64,000 nt of DNA, taken from Seriola aureovittata. Lineage: Eukaryota; Chordata; Actinopteri; Carangiformes; Carangidae. The notes under the pieces are model-generated. The model was not told where the DNA came from, ran no database searches, and saw only the letters and a program-made list of their open reading frames with translations. The translations under genes and the position numbers were made by a program. Positions 28,401 to 41,575 of the stretch are shown one piece after another (the stretch's first letter is position 1; every line of letters begins with the position of its first letter). The DNA is taken from contig NC_079372.1 of assembly GCF_021018895.1 (NCBI RefSeq), forward strand, positions 24,122,237-24,186,236, in the 5' to 3' direction.

Positions 28401-31400
28401 ACTGGTTTGCTGGTAGTGTTATCACCAAGTTACCAAGTTTGCAACTTAAATTCAGAGTCCTTATACGTGTGGTTTACTGCTTATTCATGTATAAAGTTGA
28501 GGTTTGGACTGCAGATCGGTTTTGCTTCAAGATAAAATCATCTTGAAGCCTGGGTAGCTCAGTCGGTAGAGCATCAGACTTTTAATCTGAGGGTCCAGGG
28601 TTCAAGTCCCTGTTCAGGCGAAGTATCTTACTTTGGTCAAGTCTTCACATTATAAACTGTGTAGGAGAGTTTCAAAATGATGTTTCAAGTGTAAGCATCA
28701 TATAGAAACAATGGTACAATCCAAGCATTCATTTGATTAGGCTCAATCCACGTAACCACTTACTTGTGAACTGATTCTTCGTAATGTTACCCACTGTGAT
28801 CTGTCTAGAGCGCTCACCTTCAAGTTTCTAATCGTAGTTGTCTGTGACGTGAGTCAAACCCAATTTAATTTCATGGATATGAATCTTTGGATCAAACTAC
28901 GGTGAAGTTTGCACCCTGACTGCATTCCCTCTGTTTTTGCAGAGAGTGTGCTTAATGCCGTTCTCAAATGTGATAAATTGTGCGTTTGGAAAGTTCCCTA
29001 TCCTCACTGGTTTGCTGGTAGTGTTATCACCAAGTTACCAAGTTTGCAACTTAAATTCAGAGTCCTTATACGTGTGGTTTACTGCTTATTCATGTATAAA
29101 GTTGAGGTTTGGACTGCAGACGCGTTTTACCTCAAGATAAGAAGCTTTGTGAAGCCTGGGTAGCTCAGTCGGTAGAGCATCAGACTTTTAATCTGAGGGT
29201 CCAGGGTTCAAGTCCCTGTTCAGGCGAGGTACCTTCCTTTGGTCAAGTCTTCACATTATAAACTCTCTAGGCGAATTAAAAGAAGATGTTTCAAGTGGAA
29301 GCATCATATCGACACCCTCTTAAAATAATGGCCTAAGTCATTTTTTCAGGTTTTTCAGGAAACACAAAAAACTCAACAAAAGAGTCACACTTTTGACATA
29401 GGCCATTATACAACCGGGGGTAGAATTGCATGTTCCCCTCAACTGAGGATTCAGGCGATTTTACCAGAGGTGGCCAGCATCATGAGGGGGTGATTTAGGC
29501 AAAAAAAACATTTTTGTCAAAACATGACTTAGGCCATTATTTTAGGAAGGTGACGATATAGAAACAATGGTACAATCCATGCATTCACTGGATTAGGCTC
29601 AATCCCTGAAGTCACTTTCTTTTGCTGAGTCTTCGTAATGTTACCAACTGTGATGTGTCTAGAGCGCTCACCATCAAGTTTGTATTTGTAGTTGTCTGTG
29701 ATGGGAGTTAAACCCCATTTAATTTCATGGATATGAATCTTTGGATCAAACTACGGTGAAGTTTGCACCCTGACTGCATTCCCTCTGTTTTTGCAGAGAG
29801 TGTGCTTAATGCCGTTCTCAAATGTGATAAATTGTGCGTTTGGAAAGTTCCCTATCCTCACTGGTTTGCTGGTAGTGTTATCACCAAGTTACCAAGTTTG
29901 CAACTTAAATTCAGAGTCCTTATACGTGTGGTTTACTGCTTATTCATGTATAAAGTTGAGGTTTGGACTGCAGACGCGTTTTACCTCAAGATAAGAAGCT
30001 TTTTGAAGCCTGGGTAGCTCAGTCGGTAGAGCATCAGACTTTTAATCTGAGGGTCCAGGGTTCAAGTCCCTGTTCAGGCGAGATAACTTCCTTTGGTCAA
30101 GTCTTCACATGATAAACTGTTTAGGAGAGTTTCAAAATGATGTTTCAAGTGGAAGCATCATATAGAAACAATGGTATAATCCAAGCATTCACTGGATTAT
30201 GCTCAATCCACGTTACCACTCTGTTGTAAACTGGTTCTTCGTAATGTTACCCACTGTGATGTGTCTAGAGTGCTAACCATCAAGTTTCTAATCGTAGTTG
30301 TCTGTGACGTGAGTCAAACCCAATTTAATTTCATGGATATGAATCTTTGGATCAAACTACGGTGAAGTTTGCACCCTGACTGCATTCCCTCTGTTTTTGC
30401 AGAGAGTGTGCTTAATGCCGTTCTCAAATGTGATAAATTGTGCGTTTGGAAAGTTCCCTATCCTCACTGGTTTGCTGGTAGTGTTATCACCAAGTTACCA
30501 AGTTTGCAACTTAAATTCAGAGTCCTTATACGTGTGGTTTACTGCTTATTCATGTATAAAGTTGAGGTTTGGACTGCAGACGCGTTTTACCTCAAGATAA
30601 GAAGCTTTGTGAAGCCTGGGTAGCTCAGTCGGTAGAGCATCAGACTTTTAATCTGAGGGTCCAGGGTTCAAGTCCCTGTTCAGGCGAGGTACCTTCCTTT
30701 GGTCAAGTCTTCACATTATAAACTCTCTAGGCGAATTAAAAGAAGATGTTTCAAGTGGAAGCATCATATCGACACCCTCTTAAAATAATGGCCTAAGTCA
30801 TTTTTTCAGGTTTTTCAGGAAACACAAAAAACTCAACAAAAGAGTCACACTTTTGACATAGGCCATTATACAACCGGGGGTAGAATTGCATGTTCCCCTC
30901 AACTGAGGATTCAGGCGATTTTACCAGAGGTGGCCAGCATCATGAGGGGGTGATTTAGGCAAAAAAAACATTTTTGTCAAAACATGACTTAGGCCATTAT
31001 TTTAGGAAGGTGACGATATAGAAACAATGGTACAATCCATGCATTCACTGGATTAGGCTCAATCCCTGAAGTCACTTTCTTTTGCTGAGTCTTCGTAATG
31101 TTACCAACTGTGATGTGTCTAGAGTGCTCACCATCAAGTTTGTATTTGTAGTTGTCTGTGATGGGAGTTAAACCCCATTTAATTTCATGGATATGAATCT
31201 TTGGATCAAACTACGGTGAAGTTTGCACCCTGACTGCATTCCCTCTGTTTTTGCAGAGAGTGTGCTTAATGCCGTTCTCAAATGTGATAAATTGTGCGTT
31301 TGGAAAGTTCCCTATCCTCACTGGTTTGCTGGTAGTGTTATCACCAAGTTACCAAGTTTGCAACTTAAATTCAGAGTCCTTATACGTGTGGTTTACTGCT

Positions 31401-34400
31401 TATTCATGTATAAAGTTGAGGTTTGGACTGCAGACGCGTTTTACCTCAAGATAAGAAGCTTTGTGAAGCCTGGGTAGCTCAGTCGGTAGAGCATCAGACT
31501 TTTAATCTGAGGGTCCAGGGTTCAAGTCCCTGTTCAGGCGAGGTACCTTCCTTTGGTCAAGTCTTCACATTATAAACTCTCTAGGCGAATTAAAAGAAGA
31601 TGTTTCAAGTGGAAGCATCATATAGAAACAATGGTACAATCCATGCATTCACTGGATTAGGCTCAATCCCTGAAGTCACTTTCTTTTGCTGAGTCTTCGT
31701 AATGTTACACACTGTGATCTGTCTAGAGTGCTAACCATCAAGTTTCTAATCGTAGTTGTCTGTGACGTGAGTCAAACCCAATTTAATTTCATGGATATGA
31801 ATCTTTGGATCAAACTACGGTGAAGTTTGCACCCTGACTGCATTCCCTCTGTTTTTGCAGAGAGTGTGCTTAATGCCGTTCTCAAATGTGATAAATTGTG
31901 CGTTTGGAAAGTTCCCTATCCTCACTGGTTTGCTGGTAGTGTTATCACCAAGTTACCAAGTTTGCAACTTAAATTCAGAGTCCTTATACGTGTGGTTTAC
32001 TGCTTATTCATGTATAAAGTTGAGGTTTGGACTGCAGACGCGTTTTACCTCAAGATAAGAAGCTTTGTGAAGCCTGGGTAGCTCAGTCGGTAGAGCATCA
32101 GACTTTTAATCTGAGGGTCCAGGGTTCAAGTCCCTGTTCAGGCGAGGTACCTTCCTTTGGTCAAGTCTTCACATTATAAACTCTCTAGGCGAATTAAAAG
32201 AAGATGTTTCAAGTGGAAGCATCATATAGAAACAATGGTACAATCCATGCATTCACTGGATTAGGCTCAATCCCTGAAGTCACTTTCTTTTGCTGAGTCT
32301 TCGTAATGTTACACACTGTGATCTGTCTAGAGCGCTCACCATCAAGTTTGTAATTGTAGTTGTCTGTGACGTGAGTCAAACCCCATTTATTTTCATGGAT
32401 ATGAATCTTTGGATCAAACTACGGTGAAGTTTGCACCCTGACTGCATTCCCTCTGTTTTTGCAGAGAGTGTGCTTAATGCCGTTCTCAAATGTGATAAAT
32501 TGTGCGTTTGGAAAGTTCCCTATCCTCACTGGTTTGCTGGTAGTGTTATCACCAAGTTACCAAGTTTGCAACTTAAATTCAGAGTCCTTATACGTGTGGT
32601 TTACTGCTTATTCATGTATAAAGTTGAGGTTTGGACTGCAGATCGGTTTTGCTTCAAGATAAAATCATCTTGAAGCCTGGGTAGCTCAGTCGGTAGAGCA
32701 TCAGACTTTTAATCTGAGGGTCCAGGGTTCAAGTCCCTGTTCAGGCGAAGTATCTTACTTTGGTCAAGTCTTCACATTATAAACTGTGTAGGAGAGTTTC
32801 AAAATGATGTTTCAAGTGTAAGCATCATATAGAAACAATGGTACAATCCAAGCATTCATTTGATTAGGCTCAATCCACGTAACCACTTACTTGTGAACTG
32901 ATTCTTCGTAATGTTACCCACTGTGATCTGTCTAGAGCGCTCACCTTCAAGTTTCTAATCGTAGTTGTCTGTGACGTGAGTCAAACCCAATTTAATTTCA
33001 TGGATATGAATCTTTGGATCAAACTACGGTGAAGTTTGCACCCTGACTGCATTCCCTCTGTTTTTGCAGAGAGTGTGCTTAATGCCGTTCTCAAATGTGA
33101 TAAATTGTGCGTTTGGAAAGTTCCCTATCCTCACTGGTTTGCTGGTAGTGTTATCACCAAGTTACCAAGTTTGCAACTTAAATTCAGAGTCCTTATACGT
33201 GTGGTTTACTGCTTATTCATGTATAAAGTTGAGGTTTGGACTGCAGATGCGTTTTACCTCAAGATAAGAAGCTGTGTGAATCCTGGGTAGCTCAGTCGGT
33301 AGAGCATCAGACTTTTAATCTGAGGGTCCAGGGTTCAAGTCCCTGTTCAGGCAAGGTACCTTCCTTTGGTCAAGTCTTCACATTATAAACTCTCTAGGCG
33401 AATTAAAAGAAGATGTTTCAAGTGGAAGCATCATATAGAAACAATGGTACAATCCAAGCATTCACTGGATTAGGCTCAATCCCTGAAGTCACTTTCTTTT
33501 GCTGAGTCTGCGTAATGTTTCCAACTGTGATGTGTCTAGAGTGCTCACCATCAAGTTTGTATTTGTAGTTGTCTGTGATGGGAGATAAACCCCATTTAAT
33601 TTCATGGATGTGAATCTTTGGATCAAACTATGGTGAAGTTTGCACCCTGACTGCATTCCCTCTGTTTTTTCAGAGAGTGTGCTTAATGCTGTTCTCAAAT
33701 GTGATAAATTGTGCGTTTGGAAAGTTCCCTATCCTCACTGGTTTGCTGGTAGCGTTATCACCAAGTTACCAAGTTTGCAACTTAAATTCAGAGTCCTTAT
33801 ACGTGTGGTTTACTGCTTATTCATGTATAAAGTTGAGGTTTGGACTGCAGACTCGTTTTATCTCAAGATAAGAAGCTTTGTGAAGCCTGGGTAGCTCAGT
33901 CGGTAGAGCATCAGACTTTTAATCTGTGGGTCCAGGGTTCAAGTCCCTGTTCAGGTGAGGTACCTTACTTTGCTCAAGTCTTCACATTATAAACTCTATA
34001 GGCGAATTAAAAGAAGATGTTTCAAGTGGAAGCACCATATAGAAACAATGGTACAATCCAAGCATTCACTGGATTACATTACCAGTTTGTAACTTAAATT
34101 CAGAGTCCTTATACGTGTGGTTAACTGCTTATTTATGTATAAAGTTGAGGTTTGGACTGCAGATCGGTTTTTCTTCAAGATAAAATCATCTTGAAGCCTG
34201 GGTAGCTCAGTTGGTAGAGCATCAGACTTTTAATCTGAGGGTCCAGGGTTCAAGTCCCTGTTCAGGCAAGGTATCTTACTTTGGTCAAGTCTTCACATTA
34301 TAAACTCTGTAGATGAGTTTAAAGAAGATGTTCAAGTGGAAGCATCATGTAGAAACAATGGTACAATCCAAGCATTCACTGGATTAGGCGGAGTCTATGT

Positions 34401-37400
34401 AACCACTTTCTTGTGAACTGAGTCTTCGTAATGTTACCCACTGTGATGTGTCTAGAGTTGTTAGGGAGTTTAAAGAAGATGTTATTACTGAAAATTCCTT
34501 CCTGCTAGTGTTATCACCAAGTCAACAAGTTTGCAGCTCAAATTCACAGTCCTTATAAGTGTGGTTAACTGCTTATTCATGTATAAAGTTGAGGTTTGGA
34601 CTGCAGATGCGTTTTTCCTCAAGAGAAAACCTTCTTGAAGCCTGGGTAGCTCAGTCGGTAGAGCATCAGACTTTTAATCTGAGGGTCCAGGGTTGAAGTC
34701 CCTGTTCAGGTGAAGTACTTTCTTCTGGTCAATTGTTCACATTATAAATTCTGGAGGGAAGTTTAAAGACAGTGTTTGTAATCGAAACAGCATATAAAAA
34801 CAATGATACAAATATTCACTGGCCTATGCTGAATCCATGAAGCCACTATTCGTTATGACTACAACTATATCAAATTTGCTTATCCAATCAGTGGAATGGA
34901 AGAATTGCACAAGCAGTTTGATTGACCAAGTCACTTGCACTTATGTTTCTCGCTGCATCTGCAGGTCCAGTTGCTGATCTCAGCTCAGGATGTGGAGAAC
35001 TACAAGCTGATCAAGGCTGATCTTGATCGCCTCCGGACGCTGGTGGAGAAATCTGAACTCTGGGTGGAGAAGAAGAGCTCAGGAGGAGGTGACGGAAAGA
35101 AGGACAAGAAAGACAAGAAAGAGAAAGGAGAGGTAAGGAGTAAAAACATGACTATCATCTCATCTATCTATATAACTAGCACTAATATCACAAATGTGAA
35201 AGGGTAAAATAACAGTTTTAAGAATGTTGAATTTCAGGATCACATGTGGAGATGTAAAATTCCCAAACACTTGTGGATTATGGATTAAAAATATTGTGTA
35301 TTTAGACAGCTAAATAATTAATAATGTAAATAAACTGGGTGTTAAACAGCAGAGTTGACATTTAGGACACAATTTGTTCCCCTTCTTATAGCCACTTTAC
35401 TTCATATGTCCAGTTCTGGTTTTTAAGCTTGTGAAACAAAGACAGCAAAGTCATACCCACTATGGACTTTTACTCACTAAAATCCAGTGGGTGCCTGGAC
35501 ATTATAATGTTTAAGTTCCTGCCAATACACACGAAAAGATGACTGGCCCACTGTTTTCACACTAAAACTGGACACAGAATAAAAAGCTATTGAAAAAATA
35601 CATGAGTTTATGAAGAAAGAGAGACAAGGAGGTGGTGAGAAGGGCAGTGTTGTCAGCGTACAGCTTTAGTTTGACAGAGTTCATACAAGAAAGTGATGTT
35701 AATGTTACTTCATAATTATTGTTATGACATTGATATTCATGTCTAGATATCTGAGTGAGTGATATTCCAAGCTGCTGCAAATACCCATATAACAAGTAAC
35801 TGTGTTTACCCACTAACAAACTAACTCAAAGTAACTACCTGAAACAGCACAAGAACCATTTTGCTGGTAGAAGATTAACATTTATTAATTATCAGAATTT
35901 TATTCATGAAACTAAACTACTAAACTGAAACTAAAAAATATTTTTTGAGACTTTGCATCCTGGTTTTGGAATTTACTGTACTTGGTGTGGGGCATGCTGG
36001 TGTCTGAGCTGGTGCAACTACATGGTCCTGGGTTCTTATTTGTTTTGGGACTTTTGTTTCATGTCACACCTCCCTCTCTTTTGTTTCTTTCTACTGTGAA
36101 ATAAAGGCACATAATGCACCAAAATGTCTTTATAGCACAATATTGTCATTGTCATACATCTTATGCACACTTACACTTCATATCAAACTATTAAAACAAC
36201 AACCTAACAAACAACAAGTCAGTCATATTGTGGTCAAGCTAGCCTATTTCATGTCATTATTCAATCTGTGTTCAAGATAGCGTTCTGTGTGTGGGACGTT
36301 GATTTATTTTGTTTTGTTTCGCACTAACCAGCGGACAGTGAGTGACTTCTATAGTTGACATACAACAACATGCACAGCTGCAAACATCTCATCCACACTT
36401 TGGCCCATACATATGTAGGAAAGTCCCCATTCTATATCTCGCTTGCAAAGGTCTCATAGGTACATTGATTTTCAACACCTATTTGTATTGGTAAAAAAAT
36501 TTGAAATGTGGCTAGTGATTCAGAGAAAATGCAAAAGACTCAAAGGCTTTTTGGTGTTTAGGAAGCCTTTTCTTCATATTAAAATTCTGCATTATACCTT
36601 AAAATGAAGATGGCATATTTGTCACTTCAGATTTATTCTGTGAAAATGGTCAAATTAATTTTTGTGAATGCATAGCTACAAGAGTCCGCATGATGTAAAT
36701 TTCTTCATCTGTCCATGTCTGCGAGGCGCTGCATGGACATCTTTGTGGACATAAATGTGGAGCCCAAAATGTATGATCCCAGGGGCTATATTCACATCTG
36801 CTGTCTACCCTGCAGTCCATCTCTGTTTTGGAATGTAACTGGTCCTAAACAAGAGGGTTTAAATGTGGACCAGGGTCACAACCACAGTTTAATGTCTTTA
36901 ATGTCAAAGCAATAGTTTTCCTAATAATGGAACATCTCAAGCAAAGAATCACTCTGAAGGAAATCATACTTGTTGCTTAAGCTTATTGTATTAGATACAA
37001 CACATATACTGTAATAAGTAATAGTTAGAGTTGTGGTTCAAGTGTGTATAAATTAGCACCATACCCAGAGAGACCTGCATATGCTGTCTTACCCTCTGCA
37101 TCCTACAGGGGCCGTCAGAGGAAGCAACGCCCAAGAAAGAGAAACTGGAGAAGGGCAACGAGAACTACCAGAAAGTCAAAGAGGTGAGAATGCTCTCCCA
37201 TCTTTCTTTTGGTTTTTTGGTGTCCGTCTCCGCTGTGGTGTTTCTGCAGTGTGTGAGCTCACCTGTCACCTGGGATGTGTCTTTCAATTGATGAGGTCCT
37301 CTATGTGGTGCTCTTGTTGTTGTCTCTGCAGCAATGGTGGCTTTCATGGCTCAGATTAATTACATGTAATTATTTTTTCCTAATAGTGACTCTGGACAAC

Positions 37401-40400
37401 AGCATCACAAATGTTAATAAAGAGGAAAATTAAAGAATTGGTTTGAAAATCTTTATCAAATACTCACATAATAATCTCAGTACATAAACTGAAAGAGTTG
37501 TTGTAGTGTGTAATCATTCCTCATCCATATACTGGCTGCAACTACACTGTAAGAAATGAAGGGCAAAATCCAGTTCTCATTTTGTGTGAAAATACATTTT
37601 AAAGTTCAACCAATCAAAATGATTGTTTGCCTGATCAATTATTGCTTCCAAGTATTTAATTCTTCAGTTGCTGCTATGTGTGCAATCTCCAGGCCCAGAA
37701 TCATGTGGTTCTCTGTTCTTTTGAATGAGTTCAGTCAGTGAATAACAAAAAATGTCCAAGTTGAAATTTAATTGTCCATCAAAAGTGATTTTCATCTTGT
37801 TCATTTTACTACAAAGTGTTTTCAGCTCACCCTCAGGCGGCAATCTTGTTATAAAAGATGACGATTGGTGCCCACCATTCTTATGCAATACACAACCTAT
37901 GTGACATCAAAAGTATCAGAAAACAAAAGTTACAGTATTGCTACCACAACAATACCAGAGTACCATTTTCATATTTGTTTATTTCATTATTTTAAAATAT
38001 TTTGTAAGCTTAAAAATTGAGCTGTTATTGTTCATACCTCACTACACATGTTGCAGGAACTGAAATACAATGATTTTTATTTATTGATTTGTTTTCACCG
38101 GATTTGTAAGTAAAAACTTTAAGTGTATAATTAATCCTGATTGAAAGAATCTGACTAATCATACAAAATGTTATATTTTATTGCATTATTTTCTTTGCCT
38201 TCCTTTAAATGTGATTTCTAGGATATTTTCTTATAATGCATCTATTATCACTACTACCCAGAAATTATTTCAGACACTTTTCAGTTTCAGCATCATTTAT
38301 CATGAGTTTACTTTTTGACTTGAGAAGTTAAGTGGAAATTGAAATTATATGTATGTTATTCAGTAGACGCTTTCCTTTTTTAGATCAAGAGTAGAAATTA
38401 AACGGTTTGACAAACATATCACTCAGAAGAGAGGAAGATCTTTTTTTAAATATCTCTATCATGGTGTCTCTTCTAACTGCACCATCTCCCTCTGTCCATC
38501 CTCTCTTTTATCTGCAGATCCTGGAAAGGTTGAATAAGATGTGCAGCAGTGGCGTTTGGAAGAAGCAGCAGAGGCTGTTGAAGAACATGGGAGCTCATAA
38601 AGTCATGCTGGACCTGCTGCAGGTGTCCTATGACCAGGTAAGACTGGTTACTGCCAAAATAAAAGAATCATAACGAAATCCTGAACAGATGAATTTAGCT
38701 TTGGTTGATTCACTTTGTTGGTGCCGTTGCCCTTTAAGGCTATGCTTCTTAACATGGAGTATAAAGTAAAATTACTGGCAGCATGTGTTGGACAACTTAT
38801 TCCCCAAAATGATGAAACCAGACCAAACAGGTTTTATGAGTACAATTGATTAGGTTGGCGATTCAGCTTTTCATCTCAACCCCCTCATCTCTCTCTGTTT
38901 GCAGAACGATGTGAAGATGCAGGAGATCATCAGGTACACTCACCTGTTCCTGCAGAAGTTCTGTATGGGGAACCAGGAGAACCAGGTTCTGCTGCACAAG
39001 AACCTCAATCTCTTCCTCAACCCCGGGGTACGAAGATTTTATTACTGGTCAAGTTTTGTAAAGTCGTAAATTGTAAAGTTTGTCCTGAGGGTGGTGCTAC
39101 AGGAAAGAGCACGGACTCATCAAGATCTAAATGGTTCATTCTCTGGAGAGTAGGAATATCAATAGCCAATCTGTTATCAACAGTCTTATAGCTTCACCCT
39201 GGGTGAGTAGTTAACCAGATGTTCCTCTGGAAAACCACCAGCTGAACCTCATTTTTAAATTAGGGTTGTTCAAGTTTGTCTTCAGAATTTAAGCCAAAGA
39301 AAGGTGAGATTTATGTTTTATTACAAACACTTCAAATAAAGTACTTGTTGTTGATATACCTCTCGACCATTTGAACCACTTAGTCTATCAGGCAGCTAAT
39401 GGAGTGAACATTTATCAAGTAAATATGTCAAACAAAAGTGGCTTTTTCTGTGTTGTATCGTTATAAATGATTTGAGGGTTTCTGACCTTGAGCTGTGGGA
39501 ACTTGTTTATATTAATTTCTGGCATTTTATGAATAAAAAAAAAAAAAAAAAGAAAAATAGTTGTATATCATGATCAGAACTGATGATGATCTATGTTTGA
39601 CATTTTATAAACTAAATGAGAAACAAATTAATCACTGAGTAAATAAACACGATTGACTGACTGATTGGGAAAATAGTCATTGCACTGAGATCTTTCCTCC
39701 TCTGTGTAGCTGCTGGAGGCCGAGACAGTGCAGCACATCTTCAGTAACAACTACCAGCTGTGCACCGAGATCTCAGAGAGCGTCCTGCAGCACTTCATCC
39801 ACTGTCTGGCCACGCACGGCCGCCACGTCCAGTATCTCAACTTCCTCCACACCATTATCAAGGCTGAGGGCAAGTACGTGAAGAAGTGTCAGGACATGAT
39901 CATGACCGAGGTGAGGATGATGACGGAGATGTGGAAGAGTTTTTGTCCAGAGTGTTTGAGTCATGTTTTTGTGGTGATGCAGTGATGTTGTTTCTCTCTG
40001 TTAGTTGACCAACTCCGGTGAGGACGTGGTCGTCTTCTACAACGACAAAACGTCCTTCAATGTCATGTTGGAGTTGATGGCGGAGAGCAGGGAGGGGGTT
40101 GGCGAGAACAGCCCGCTCAGGTAACCATGGCAACATCAGACCATCAGCCACCTTCATACATCCTTCATACATCACTACTGCTGGTTCATTCGAATAATTT
40201 CACAGGCTGTTTATGAATAGTGCTGTCCAGGGTTGGTCTGTAGACAACGTGTCCTCCTCCCTGCAGGTATCACATCTCTCTGGTGGAGCTGTTAGCAGCC
40301 TGTGCAGAGGGGAAGAACGTCTACACTGAGATCAAATGCACTTCACTGCTGCCGCTGGAGGACGTGGTCAGAGTGGTGACACATGAAGACTGCATCACCG

Positions 40401-41247
40401 AGGTGCTGAGTGTGTGTGTGTGTGTGCGTGCGTGTGTGTGTGTGTGTGTGTGCAGCTCATTATTTTTTATTGAGCTTTTATTGAGATGTTGGGCAACATC
40501 TTAAATGCTTCACAGCAAAACATCTCACCACACATCACTGAAACTGGAGGTCAAGTGGTTTTGTAGTCACTCAGCTGTGTGGTTATTAACGATACTCAGT
40601 AACGTAGGTCCAGGTAAACTATATCTGCCACAGTCAAACTGGGCCACAGTTAAAATCATCTGTCACTTTGTTTGAACTAAAAGACACCTCTATCTGTCTC
40701 TCTTTTTGTTTGACTGTCTATCTGTCTGTCTGTCTCTTTATCTGTCTGTGTGTCTCCAGGTGAAAATTGCCTATGTGAACTTTGTGAATCACTGCTATGT
40801 GGACACAGAGGTGGAGATGAAGGAAATCTACACGTCCAACCACATCTGGAAACTGTTTGAAGACTTCACAGTGGACATGGCCCGGGTAAAAACAGCACTG
40901 ATGACTTGTGATTTGAGTTATTTGTTTCATCCTCAGTTCACTGCTAAACTCAGTAATCACTGTAAAACTGCAAATTTACTTCTGCTATTTTAATTGGTTA
41001 TTATTTCCTTAGTTTCAGTCACTCCTGTTAACTTGTTTGTGTAATAACGATGATGATGTTTTCCCTTCTGCAGGTTTGTAATAAACGAGATAAACGTCTT
41101 ACTGATCCCATCCTGGAGAAATACATCATCAACGTGGTCTTTGACACCATCAACGCCTTCTTCAGCTCACCGTTCTCTGAGAACAGCACCTCTCTGCAGG
41201 TCAGCAAAAAGATGCACTTTGGTGACAATATAAAGGGTCTATTTATA

Positions 41248-41284
<37 letters not shown>

Positions 41285-41536
41285 TATGAAACTAAAATAA
41301 TACATGGCATTATAAATACAATACACAAAGACATTTATTTCTGCCTTTTTTGATCATGTGTATAGTAAGTGTGCTTAGTTTATGTTTGATTGTCCTCTCT
41401 CTCGCGCTCTGTCAGACTCATCACACCATTGTGACTCAGCTGCTTCAGTCATCTGTCAGGCTGTTGGACTGTCCCTGGCTGCAGCAGCAGCACAGAGGAC
41501 AGGTGGAGACCTGCATCAAGACCCTCGCTATGACAG

Positions 41537-41575
<39 letters not shown>

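Larger units (their letters stand above)
16740..34810 (+). repeat. Tandem tRNA-Lys(UUU) repeat array 2 in itpr3 intron 15
   Basis: Thirty tRNA-Lys loci in direct orientation fill the 18.3-kb intron, usually 600-606 bp apart. Three unit types can be told by flanks: (i) 5' aagctttgtgaa with 3' gaggtacc; (ii) 5' aagctttttgaa with 3' gagataac; (iii) 5' aaatcatcttgaa with 3' aagtatct. Four units are lengthened to 854 bp by a 246-bp inverted-repeat element. Inner copies (19.2-32.7 kb) are almost uniform while both edges are diverged, as expected for an array homogenised by unequal exchange. Confidence 0.96.

Noticed and set aside
5390..33894. An 84-codon open frame ([17 protein letters not shown]...) repeated in some 30 array units
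   Set aside because: It begins at TTG, has no ATG, ends on the TAG inside the tRNA (ggg tag), and recurs only because the units are near-identical. In several units it is truncated. No family similarity is seen.
4745..34810. CRISPR-like array of repeats and spacers
   Set aside because: The unit is about 605 bp, the conserved 73-nt part folds as tRNA-Lys, the spacers are also conserved, and the setting is a vertebrate intron.
4745..34810. Array as a series of tRNA-derived SINE insertions
   Set aside because: Copies are in strict head-to-tail order with identical flanks, have complete tRNAs including the acceptor 3' strand, and show no A-rich tails or target duplications.
36715..36915. Open frame in intron 16 (ATG-start reading, [16 protein letters not shown])
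   Set aside because: No splice signals that keep phase, no similarity to the receptor or a family I recognise, and of a length expected by chance.
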